In this document: piece by piece, positions 1 to 5,910 of the stretch
How the letters are laid out: every line of letters starts with the position of its first letter
Position numbering within the stretch: the stretch's first letter is position 1
Assembly: GCA_003731675.1 (NCBI GenBank)
Contig: RCNQ01000346.1
Coordinates: forward strand, 1-6,912
Reading direction: 5' to 3'
DNA from: Bacteroidetes/Chlorobi group bacterium ChocPot_Mid
GTDB taxonomy: Bacteria; Bacteroidota; Ignavibacteria; Kapaibacteriales; UBA2268
DNA length: 6,912 nt
The notes under the pieces: model-generated
The model's database searches: none
Told to the model about the DNA's origin: nothing
Seen by the model: the letters and a program-made list of their open reading frames with translations, nothing else
Made by a program: the position numbers and the translations under genes

Positions 1-491
1 TTATCGAAAGTAATGCACCGGGCAAATTTTCATTTGTAACAAATATTTCTTTGGGTTCATTTAATGTCAGTGATCAGCAATATGAAATTATAAGTAAAGT
101 AGATGAAAGAGATTGTAAATTAATTGTAACATTTAACCAGGTTAGTAACAGGAAATATTCTATTGTGTACAATGATAAAAAAAATAAAGATGACCTATTA
201 AAATATATACCTTATCAATATTCGAGTGATGGTGTTGGGAAATTTACTTTTTCTATGGATGTTCCTTCGATGGAAGAAATAGACAGTTTGGTACTTGAAC
301 ACAATATTAATCCTTACACTAAGCGTGCATTTATTAATATTTTATCGGCTTTTGATTCTCCGTTAGAATGTAGGGTAGATATTTTTGATGCTGTTACTGA
401 AGAATTTATTAAAACAGAATTTGTAAGATTTTATAAACCTTTAGAATTTGGTGTAAGAACTGATTATTTAATATACTTCGATGATAAATAA
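1..491 (+). CDS. C-terminal part of an unrecognised protein (5' end outside the window)
   Basis: The reading frame is already open at the left edge (first full codon at 3) and runs about 162 codons to TAA at 489-491. So long an open frame in AT-rich DNA is very unlikely by chance. A TTG at 51 could be read as a start, but the frame continues upstream of it with ordinary coding sequence (ESNAPGKFSFVTNIS), so I treat the gene as truncated by the window. The visible part is rich in alternating hydrophobic and polar residues, suggesting beta strands (KFSFVTNISLGSF, KLIVTFNQV, GKFTFSMDVP, ECRVDIFDAV). It has no transmembrane segment, one Cys, and an acidic end (YLIYFDDK). I do not recognise a family and assign no function. 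It could be the tail of an extracellular or envelope protein, but that is only a guess. The next gene is 237 bp away, so it is probably a separate transcription unit. Confidence 0.7.
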   Translation, partial: IESNAPGKFSFVTNISLGSFNVSDQQYEIISKVDERDCKLIVTFNQVSNRKYSIVYNDKKNKDDLLKYIPYQYSSDGVGKFTFSMDVPSMEEIDSLVLEHNINPYTKRAFINILSAFDSPLECRVDIFDAVTEEFIKTEFVRFYKPLEFGVRTDYLIYFDDK

Positions 492-611
492 TAATTGTTT
501 TGATTTTTTATTTAAGAAATGATGACATTTCGTCTAAATATTAAAACAATAATATTTCTTAATATTTGCAAAATGTGAACTAATTGTACTCATTTTTACC
601 ATAAGATTAGT

Positions 612-626
612 AATTGTTTAACAATT
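612..626. repeat. 15-bp perfect palindrome upstream of accD
   Basis: AATTGTT and AACAATT flank a single T, about 100 bp before the accD start. The symmetry is what a dimeric repressor would bind, and fatty-acid synthesis genes are often controlled by such regulators. However, the arms do not match an operator I know, and AT-rich DNA produces palindromes of this size by chance. No regulator gene lies nearby. The rest of the 492-728 gap holds no gene. It contains only a 6-bp hairpin at 516-531 without a T tract and the 10-bp direct repeat TTAGTAATTG at 607 and 685. Confidence 0.25.
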
Positions 627-728
627 TATTAAAAAAATTAAAATCTGAAATAAAATAATTGCTTTGTTTAAAAGTTTTATTATCTTAGTAATTGGATTTC
701 ATTGATAATTAATAAAACCGTTGGGAAT

Positions 729-1568
729 ATGGCGTGGTTCGTTAGGAGTAAAAGTAATATACAAGAGTCTGAGCAAAGGGAAATGCCCGACGGACTTTGG
801 ACTAAATGTCCGAGTTGCGGGGAAATAATCTATAAAAAACAATTAGAGGACAATCTATATACCTGTCCAAAATGTGACCATCATTTTCGTATTGGTAGCG
901 ATGAATATATTCAAATTCTTTTCGATGAAGGAACTTTCGTTGAAACCAATAGAAATATTCAATCAGCAGACCCTTTAGATTTTGAAGATAGCAAAAAATA
1001 TGCTGATAGAATTAAGGAATTACAAAGAAAACAGAACTTAAGTGATGCATTAACAACAGGTTACGGTCTATTAAAAAGCAAAGAAGTTTCATTTGGTTGC
1101 ATGAATTTCAACTTTATCGGTGGCAGTATGGGGTCTGTTGTCGGTGAGAAATTTTTCAGAGCCGCTAAATATTCTCTTCAGAAAAGAATACCGTTGATTG
1201 TTGTATCAGCAACCGGTGGTGCAAGAATGCAGGAAGCCGCTTTTTCACTAATGCAAATGGCTAAAACAAGTGCAGTCTTAGGTGAGCTTGCTGAAGCAAA
1301 GATTCCCTACATTTCCATTTTAACAGACCCTACCACTGGTGGTGTCAGTGCTTCCTATGGAATGTTAGGTGATGTCAATATTGCAGAACCTGGTGCTTTG
1401 ATTGGCTTTGCCGGTCCAAGAGTAATTGAGCAAACAATTAAAAGAAAACTACCTCCTGGCTTCCAAAGGTCTGAGTTTTTAGTTGAACACGGCATGGTTG
1501 ATTTAATAGTTTCCAGAAAAAAACTGAAGGATACTATCTATAAAATGATTCTCTGGTTTGGTGCATAG
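729..1568 (+). CDS. accD: Acetyl-CoA carboxylase, carboxyltransferase subunit beta
   Basis: AccD pairs with AccA (not in this window) to form the cytoplasmic carboxyltransferase that moves the carboxyl group from carboxybiotin on the carrier protein AccB to acetyl-CoA. The product, malonyl-CoA, is the first committed intermediate of fatty-acid synthesis. The 279-residue protein shows the family from end to end: an N-terminal MAWFVRSKSN segment like the MSWIERIKSN of E. coli, a zinc ribbon with C27, C30, C46 and C49, and then the crotonase-fold domain with GGSMGSVVG (131-139), TGGARMQEA (162-170), GGVSAS (204-209), GFAGPRVIEQT (226-236) and LPPGFQRSEFL (241-251). I chose ATG 729 because homology begins exactly there. 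A TTG at 702 in the same frame would add nine residues with no family counterpart. No good Shine-Dalgarno sequence precedes it (only GGGA about 2 nt upstream). It is slightly shorter than the E. coli protein (304), lacking only the variable tail. It ends in TAG, 50 bp before the next gene. Confidence 0.97.
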   Translation: MAWFVRSKSNIQESEQREMPDGLWTKCPSCGEIIYKKQLEDNLYTCPKCDHHFRIGSDEYIQILFDEGTFVETNRNIQSADPLDFEDSKKYADRIKELQRKQNLSDALTTGYGLLKSKEVSFGCMNFNFIGGSMGSVVGEKFFRAAKYSLQKRIPLIVVSATGGARMQEAAFSLMQMAKTSAVLGELAEAKIPYISILTDPTTGGVSASYGMLGDVNIAEPGALIGFAGPRVIEQTIKRKLPPGFQRSEFLVEHGMVDLIVSRKKLKDTIYKMILWFGA

Positions 1569-1618
1569 GTTTTGATATAAAAATAAATTTCGATAATTCG
1601 AAGTTAATAAATAAGTAA

Positions 1619-2425
1619 ATGATTAAATATCGCTTATTAATTTTGGTACTTATTTTAGCGATAACCTTGAGTGAATTAAAGGGAGAAGGTGGAAAATTGG
1701 AAGATTTGGATTATAATTATAGACAATTCAACTCGATTATTTATTTATCATCAGGTTATGTGTTGTCATCTGGTTCTAAAGATTTTTTTAATCATTACAA
1801 AACTTTTCTCAAAGGGAACAAAACAGATTTCATGTTTTTTCCAATAATCAATATTGGTACAAAGTTTCAGTTTTTACATAAGTTTAGATTTGGGCTTGAA
1901 ACAGAATTTACTTATGCCCAAATGAAAGATGCATATATAGAGGAATTACCTGGCTATGATAAAAAGGGGTACAGAGCTTTATCTCAAGATTTTACTGTTA
2001 AATCATTTCCGTCATTTATCACAGCAGAGTTTATTCCGGTTCAGCAACAATTCAGGTCATATTTTGGAATAGGAATAGGTGCTGTATTTTCAGATATTAT
2101 ATGGAATGAGCTTTTAAGTTCTTCAGACCCATTTGATAAAAGACGAGCAGGTGAACATTACAATGAATTTGGAATTTATCCTAATGCAAGAATTTATGCA
2201 GGTTTGGAGTTAGGATTTGACAAATTTGGTTCAGAAAATTTCGTCGGTAGCTTTACTTTTGAAATAAAATATACGGCAATGTATCGTTATGTGCCAATAT
2301 TTTCAACGATTTCAAATCAATTTGATGAGAAACCTGAAGGTATTATGGATAAATATTCTATACTGCCAGGATATTTAGGAATATATGCAGGATTAACTTT
2401 TAATTTCAACAGAAGAATAAAATAA
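1619..2425 (+). CDS. Secreted protein, probable small outer-membrane beta-barrel
   Basis: This 268-residue protein of unknown function begins with a signal peptide: basic KYR, then a hydrophobic core LLILVLILAITL ending near residue 18, with a cleavage site I cannot place exactly and no lipobox. The mature part is made of paired amphipathic strands rich in aromatics and glycine. Examples are FNSIIYLSSGYV (37-48), FRFGLETEFTYA (89-100), SYFGIGIGAVFSDI (147-160), ARIYAGLELGF (190-200), GSFTFEIKYTAMY (210-222) and YLGIYAGLTFNFN (252-264). There is no hydrophobic helix after the signal. This fits an 8- to 10-strand barrel of the kind common in Bacteroidota. The last strand is followed by a short basic tail (RRIK) instead of ending on an aromatic residue. 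The start is ATG 1619; there is no Shine-Dalgarno, the preceding bases being almost all A and T. It lies 50 bp after accD on the same strand, so co-transcription is possible, but no functional link is evident. The barrel assignment comes from pattern only. Confidence 0.75.
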   Translation: MIKYRLLILVLILAITLSELKGEGGKLEDLDYNYRQFNSIIYLSSGYVLSSGSKDFFNHYKTFLKGNKTDFMFFPIINIGTKFQFLHKFRFGLETEFTYAQMKDAYIEELPGYDKKGYRALSQDFTVKSFPSFITAEFIPVQQQFRSYFGIGIGAVFSDIIWNELLSSSDPFDKRRAGEHYNEFGIYPNARIYAGLELGFDKFGSENFVGSFTFEIKYTAMYRYVPIFSTISNQFDEKPEGIMDKYSILPGYLGIYAGLTFNFNRRIK

Positions 2426-2465
2426 TTTTTGCTTTTTGTAGAATTAATGTTAAATTTATTTAAAT

Positions 2466-2489
2466 AATAAAATTAAAAATTTAATTATT
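2466..2489. repeat. AT-only inverted repeat downstream of the barrel-protein gene
   Basis: AATTAAA (2471-2477) and TTTAATT (2480-2486) are perfect inverted arms, and the pairing can extend outward by three pairs past a two-base bulge. A run of T follows at 2488-2492. The position, about 40 bp after the stop codon of the upstream gene, would suit a transcription end. With no G-C pairs the hairpin would be weak, and chance is a good alternative in sequence this AT-rich. Confidence 0.2.
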
Positions 2490-2544
2490 TTTAAACTTTA
2501 AATAAAATATAGGAATCTAAAATATAATGGGTATTGTTAAATTA

Positions 2545-2576
2545 TTGAAAGGATAATTTTTATTGATTTAATTTGG
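2545..2576 (+). promoter_or_regulatory. Candidate promoter for hpf
   Basis: TTG at 2545-2547 is followed after 21 bp by TAATTTGG (2569-2576), one mismatch from the Bacteroidota -7 element TAnnTTTG. The same stretch reads as TTGAAA, 18 bp, TAATTT for a classical sigma-70 site. Transcription would start near 2582, giving a leader of about 45 nt before the hpf ATG. The candidate minus-strand promoter near 6760-6790 has nearly the same geometry. It is based on short motifs in AT-rich DNA, so confidence is low. Confidence 0.3.
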
Positions 2577-2615
2577 TGATTGCATGTTTTTTTAACATTT
2601 TTTATTAACTAATTC

Positions 2616-2622
2616 AGAGAGG
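2616..2622 (+). promoter_or_regulatory. Strong ribosome binding site of hpf
   Basis: AGAGAGG lies 5 nt before the ATG at 2628 and contains the GAGG core that pairs with the 3' end of 16S rRNA. It stands out because accD, the barrel-protein gene and hprK have no comparable site. It fixes the hpf start and suggests efficient translation, in keeping with a factor that must reach ribosome-like amounts. Confidence 0.6.
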
Positions 2623-2627
2623 TTTTT

Positions 2628-2912
2628 ATGCAAACACAGATAACATTCAGACAAATGAAGTCTAATCCCGAATTGCACACGGCAGCAGTCGAAGCAACAA
2701 AGAAATTTGAAAAATTCTTTGAGGATATTATCAGTACAGATGTTGTATTCCGTAACGACCCTTTAAAAATGGTTGAATTTACGGTTAGAGTTAAGGGTGA
2801 TACTCTTGTTGTTAAAGAAGGTTCAGAAGATTTTCTTAAAAGCTTGAATGAGGGAACAGACAAAATGGTCAGACAAATCAGAAAATGGAAACAAAAAATA
2901 GGAATTAAATAA
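2628..2912 (+). CDS. hpf: Ribosome hibernation promoting factor, short form (Hpf/RaiA family)
   Basis: Short Hpf proteins bind the 30S subunit in the decoding region, where mRNA and tRNA normally sit, and silence ribosomes in stationary phase or starvation, promoting 100S dimers or inactive 70S particles. This 94-residue protein is close in size to E. coli Hpf (95) and shows the family's beta-alpha-beta-beta-beta-alpha order. A first strand (QITFRQM) leads to a helix (PELHTAAVEATKKFEKFFEDI), then strands STDVVFRN, MVEFTVRVKG and DTLVVKEGSE, and a basic last helix (FLKSLNEGTDKMVRQIRKWKQKIGIK). Signatures include FEKFFEDIISTDVVF and the Lys/Arg-rich C-terminus that contacts rRNA. It lacks the C-terminal dimerisation domain of long-form Hpf. 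The start ATG is fixed by the AGAGAGG site 5 nt upstream. It is followed by a strong hairpin and then hprK 78 bp downstream. The order hpf then hprK is also seen, with extra genes, in the proteobacterial rpoN cluster. Confidence 0.93.
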   Translation: MQTQITFRQMKSNPELHTAAVEATKKFEKFFEDIISTDVVFRNDPLKMVEFTVRVKGDTLVVKEGSEDFLKSLNEGTDKMVRQIRKWKQKIGIK

Positions 2913-2919
2913 TATTAAT

Positions 2920-2948
2920 GAAAAGGGACTTTGTTTAAGTCCCTTTTC
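2920..2948 (+). terminator. Strong hairpin between hpf and hprK, likely terminator or attenuator
   Basis: A perfect 12-bp stem (2920-2931 with 2937-2948) encloses a 5-nt loop (TGTTT). Its core is GGGACTT/AAGTCCC, the most stable structure in any intergenic stretch here. The stem can be lengthened by TTAAT/ATTAA past a two-base bulge (2915-2919 with 2951-2955). The descending arm carries TTTT at 2944-2947 and a T7 run follows at 2961-2967, so the T tract is not directly at the stem base. It sits 8 nt after the hpf stop and would end the hpf transcript wholly or partly, or protect its 3' end after processing. Confidence 0.7.
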
Positions 2949-2990
2949 TTATTAAATTGAATTTTTTTATTTAACTATTTAATTATATTT

Positions 2991-4013
2991 ATGTCTTATA
3001 TGGATAAAATACAGATTCTACAACAAAAGCAGCTATTGGTAAAAAACTTGCTTGAATCTCCTTTTAAATTGGAGCAACTGACTAATGAAAATATCGGTTT
3101 GTCAAATATTATTCACGATAAAAATCTGTACCGACCCCAATTGGCTTTAACTGGTTATATCGGTTTGTTTAATCATAAACAAATACAGATTTTCGGACAT
3201 ACCGAATGTTTTTATTTAAGGGATATGCCACTTGAGCAAAGGATAAAAGCTTTTAAAAATATTGCTCAATTCCCGATACCATGCATTATCCTGACAAATA
3301 ATCTGGTTTTGGATAAAGAATTAATTGATATTGCAAATGACTCAGGAATAGCTGTATTTAAAACATCTTATAATACTACAAAAACCCAGTTTCTTCTGTC
3401 GGAATTTTTAGATGACCAGTTTTCACCACAAGCAGTTGTTCATGGTTCTTTTGTTGATGTTTACGGCATCGGAATTTTATTTGTAGGCAGAAGTGGTATT
3501 GGAAAAAGTGAAATTGCTCTTGACTTAATAGAAAGAGGTCACCGTTTAGTTGCTGATGATGTTGTCATGCTAACTAAAAAGCGGGAAAGTCTTATTATGG
3601 GTACAGGAACATCGCTTGTTAAACATTTTATGGAAATAAGAGGTTTGGGGATTATTGATATAAGACAAATGTTTGGGGTCAGGTCTATAAGGTATCAAAA
3701 AAGACTTGAAATCATAGTCGAACTTCTTGAATGGAACAGAGATGATGATTATACAAGAATAGGTTTGGATGAAGAAGCGACGAATATTATGGGGGTAGAA
3801 ATCTCAACTGTAAAACTACCTATTTTCCCTGGTAAAAACATTACGGTTATTGCTGAAGTTATAGCAATTAATTACTTGCTCAGGACCTATGGTTATAATG
3901 CCGCTAAGATTTTCTCCGATAATTTAGCCGTGCAAATTCAACAAAATAAAGAACCAGGTTCTGCGTTTGCTGACCAGCGACATATAAGTTATTTTCAAGC
4001 AGATAATGAATAA
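2991..4013 (+). CDS. hprK: HPr kinase/phosphorylase
   Basis: HprK phosphorylates a serine of the phosphocarrier HPr with ATP or pyrophosphate and also removes that phosphate, linking carbon and energy state to catabolite control or to regulatory PTS proteins. It is a cytoplasmic hexamer. The protein has 340 residues, somewhat longer than the roughly 310 of B. subtilis. The N-terminal domain (about 1-140) precedes the catalytic domain, which shows the conserved His in VHGSFVDVYG (H151), a P-loop GRSGIGKS (166-173, K172), GHRLVADD (183-190), the family signature MEIRGLGIIDIR (214-225), RLEIIVELLEW (238-248) and the C-terminal VKLPIFPGKN (274-283). All expected catalytic elements appear intact. 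ATG 2991 is chosen as the first in-frame start; a second ATG at 3000 is possible and would remove three residues. No Shine-Dalgarno is visible. It follows hpf across a strong hairpin and precedes dsbD by 23 bp. No HPr or other PTS gene lies in the window, so its substrate must be encoded elsewhere. Confidence 0.96.
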   Translation: MSYMDKIQILQQKQLLVKNLLESPFKLEQLTNENIGLSNIIHDKNLYRPQLALTGYIGLFNHKQIQIFGHTECFYLRDMPLEQRIKAFKNIAQFPIPCIILTNNLVLDKELIDIANDSGIAVFKTSYNTTKTQFLLSEFLDDQFSPQAVVHGSFVDVYGIGILFVGRSGIGKSEIALDLIERGHRLVADDVVMLTKKRESLIMGTGTSLVKHFMEIRGLGIIDIRQMFGVRSIRYQKRLEIIVELLEWNRDDDYTRIGLDEEATNIMGVEISTVKLPIFPGKNITVIAEVIAINYLLRTYGYNAAKIFSDNLAVQIQQNKEPGSAFADQRHISYFQADNE

Positions 4014-4036
4014 TTTTAAAATAATTGGATATTTTT

Positions 4037-5857
4037 ATGAAACTAAAATATGTAATATTAGCTATATTTTTACTATCACTTAGTCTGAATGTTTACTCAC
4101 AAGATAAAAAACATTTTAAATTAAGCGCATTTCCTTCAGTAATGGAAGTAAAAAAGGGCGAGAATTTTAAAGTAAAAATAATTCTCAGATTCGATAAAGA
4201 TTGGTACACTTACGATATTACAGAACAATTAAGCGCTGATGGTATTGGTCCAACACCAACCGAATTCTTCGTTAGACCAGATGATATGGCTGTAATGTCT
4301 GGTAAAATTATTGCCCCTAAACCCCATACAAAACATGATGATGGCTTTGAAATGGAAATCAAATATTATAATGGTGAAATTGAATTCGAATTGCCTTTGA
4401 AAGCAAAAAAGGATTTAAATTTTAAAAAGGATACTTTAAAAGCAGGTGTCTTTATGCAACTTTGTGACCAACAAAGATGCCTGCCACCAGAAGAATTTCT
4501 TACAGAATTAACACTGGAATCTTATGGAGAATCCGATAAAGGTGGAATTTTATCATTTCTATGGATTGCAATAAGTGCCGGAGCTTTGGCATTGCTTACG
4601 CCATGTGTTTTCCCAATGGTTCCGATTACCGTTTCCTTTTTTGCAAAACGCTCTGAAACAGCTAAAGGTAAAGGTCTGAGGGATGCATTAGTTTATGCTA
4701 TTGGTATTATTATTACCTTTACGGCATTGGGATTTATATTCTCCCTTTTATTCGGAGCTTCCGGAATACAGGATTTTGCAAAAAGCCCGGGAGTTTATTT
4801 ATTCATTGCCGCTATATTTTTACTTTTTACATTTAATCTTTTTGGAGCTTATGAAATTCAGATGCCAACAGGACTGATGAATAAACTGAATACAAAAAGT
4901 ATGCAAGGAAGTGGTGTTGGCAGTGTGATTTTGATGGGACTTACATTTTCTCTTGCTTCTTTTTCATGCACAGGTCCTCTTGTCGGTGCAGCTTTGATTG
5001 CTGCTTCCACAGGTGAATGGTTCTATCCGATTATCTCTATGATTGGTTTTTCTGCTACTCTGGCATTGCCTTTCTTTTTTTTAGCACTATTCCCCTCAGC
5101 TTTAAATAGTTTGCCAAAAGCAGGTGGGTGGATGAACAACATGAAAGTTGTTCTCGGATTTATCGTTTTAGCTACCTCTCTTTACTTTATAAACAACGCA
5201 TTGATTCAATGGGGAGGAGGACTATCGCGTGAAGTATTTTTGAGTATATGGATAGGAATATTTACTTTGACTTCTTTATATATTTTAGGTATATTTAAGT
5301 TAAAATCTGATTCAAAATTGGAATCAGTTGGTTCACTAAGACTTATATTTGCTTTAATATTTGCAAGTCTGACATTCTACCTTGTCGGTGGTTTGTTTGG
5401 TATGAATTTAGGTGAACTGGAGACCTATGTTCCACAATCTGAAAAACCTGCTTTTATAATGGCTTCAGGGACAATCTCAGGGGGAGTTCAAGCTGAAGCT
5501 TTAGGAAATTGGTTAGAAAATTACGACGAGGCTCTTGCTATTGCAAAAAAAGAAAATAAGCCCATCTTCATTGATTTTACAGGTAAAACCTGTACAAATT
5601 GTAAAAAAATGGAAAAAAATATGTTTACAAAAGCAAGTATCATTGAGTTATTATCTAAAATGGTAAAAGTGAAATTGACTACTGATATAAATAAGGAACC
5701 ATATCTATCAAATAAAAAATTTCAGCTTGAGAGATTTAAATCTGTCGCTATTCCATTATATGTTATATTAACTCCCGAAGGTGAAGTTATTGCAACAGAG
5801 GTGTATAACGACAGTGAAGAAGACTTTAAAGCGTTCTTAATGAAGGCATTCAACTAA
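4037..5857 (+). CDS. dsbD: Thiol:disulfide interchange protein DsbD
   Basis: DsbD takes electrons from cytoplasmic thioredoxin, carries them through the inner membrane and delivers them to periplasmic thiol proteins, such as disulfide isomerases and cytochrome c maturation factors. The 606-residue protein has all three modules. A signal peptide (1-21, ending VYS before QD) is followed by a periplasmic alpha domain with C143 and C148 (LCDQQRCLPP). A membrane domain of about eight helices (roughly 171-457) has C190 in LTPCVFPMVP and C311 in FSCTGPLVG. A C-terminal thioredoxin-like gamma domain has C519 and C522 in FTGKTCTNCKKME and a cis-Pro near P573 (VAIPLYV). These six are the only cysteines, exactly the three redox pairs of the family. 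The start is ATG 4037: a TTG at 4025 would add four residues ahead of a good signal peptide, and a weak GGA sits 7 nt before the ATG. The gene is 23 bp after hprK and probably co-transcribed with it. No specific substrate protein is encoded nearby. Confidence 0.96.
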   Translation: MKLKYVILAIFLLSLSLNVYSQDKKHFKLSAFPSVMEVKKGENFKVKIILRFDKDWYTYDITEQLSADGIGPTPTEFFVRPDDMAVMSGKIIAPKPHTKHDDGFEMEIKYYNGEIEFELPLKAKKDLNFKKDTLKAGVFMQLCDQQRCLPPEEFLTELTLESYGESDKGGILSFLWIAISAGALALLTPCVFPMVPITVSFFAKRSETAKGKGLRDALVYAIGIIITFTALGFIFSLLFGASGIQDFAKSPGVYLFIAAIFLLFTFNLFGAYEIQMPTGLMNKLNTKSMQGSGVGSVILMGLTFSLASFSCTGPLVGAALIAASTGEWFYPIISMIGFSATLALPFFFLALFPSALNSLPKAGGWMNNMKVVLGFIVLATSLYFINNALIQWGGGLSREVFLSIWIGIFTLTSLYILGIFKLKSDSKLESVGSLRLIFALIFASLTFYLVGGLFGMNLGELETYVPQSEKPAFIMASGTISGGVQAEALGNWLENYDEALAIAKKENKPIFIDFTGKTCTNCKKMEKNMFTKASIIELLSKMVKVKLTTDINKEPYLSNKKFQLERFKSVAIPLYVILTPEGEVIATEVYNDSEEDFKAFLMKAFN

Positions 5858-5910
5858 GAAACTATTTTTTCACTATTTAAAATAAATTTGGATTTTGAGA
5901 AACTTTGCTA

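Noticed and set aside
51..53. TTG 51 as start of the first gene
   Set aside because: The frame is open and looks coding up to the left edge, and no ribosome binding site precedes the TTG.
516..531. Hairpin GAAATG-ATGA-CATTTC after the first gene, considered as a terminator
   Set aside because: The stem is only 6 bp and no T tract follows.
702..728. TTG 702 as start of accD
   Set aside because: The extra nine residues have no counterpart in the family, and homology to AccD begins exactly at ATG 729.
1586..1605. Hairpin AATTTCGA-TAAT-TCGAAGTT between accD and the barrel-protein gene, considered as a terminator
   Set aside because: It is an 8-bp stem with one G-T pair and mostly A-T pairs, with no T run after it, so it is too weak to call.
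2609..2863. Minus-strand open frame of 84 codons
   Set aside because: It lies almost wholly antisense to hpf, whose product matches its family over its full length. The translated sequence has no recognisable domain and no ribosome binding site.
4025..4036. TTG 4025 as start of dsbD
   Set aside because: ATG 4037 gives a normal signal peptide with a basic start; the TTG would put an acidic residue before it.
4695..4877. Plus-strand open frame of 60 codons inside dsbD
   Set aside because: It is a shifted frame within the membrane domain of dsbD. Its hydrophobic look comes from the T-rich codons of the real gene.
5858..5910. Bidirectional terminator between the convergent dsbD and TPR genes
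   Set aside because: I looked for inverted repeats in the 53 bp and found only short A/T matches, none forming a convincing stem.
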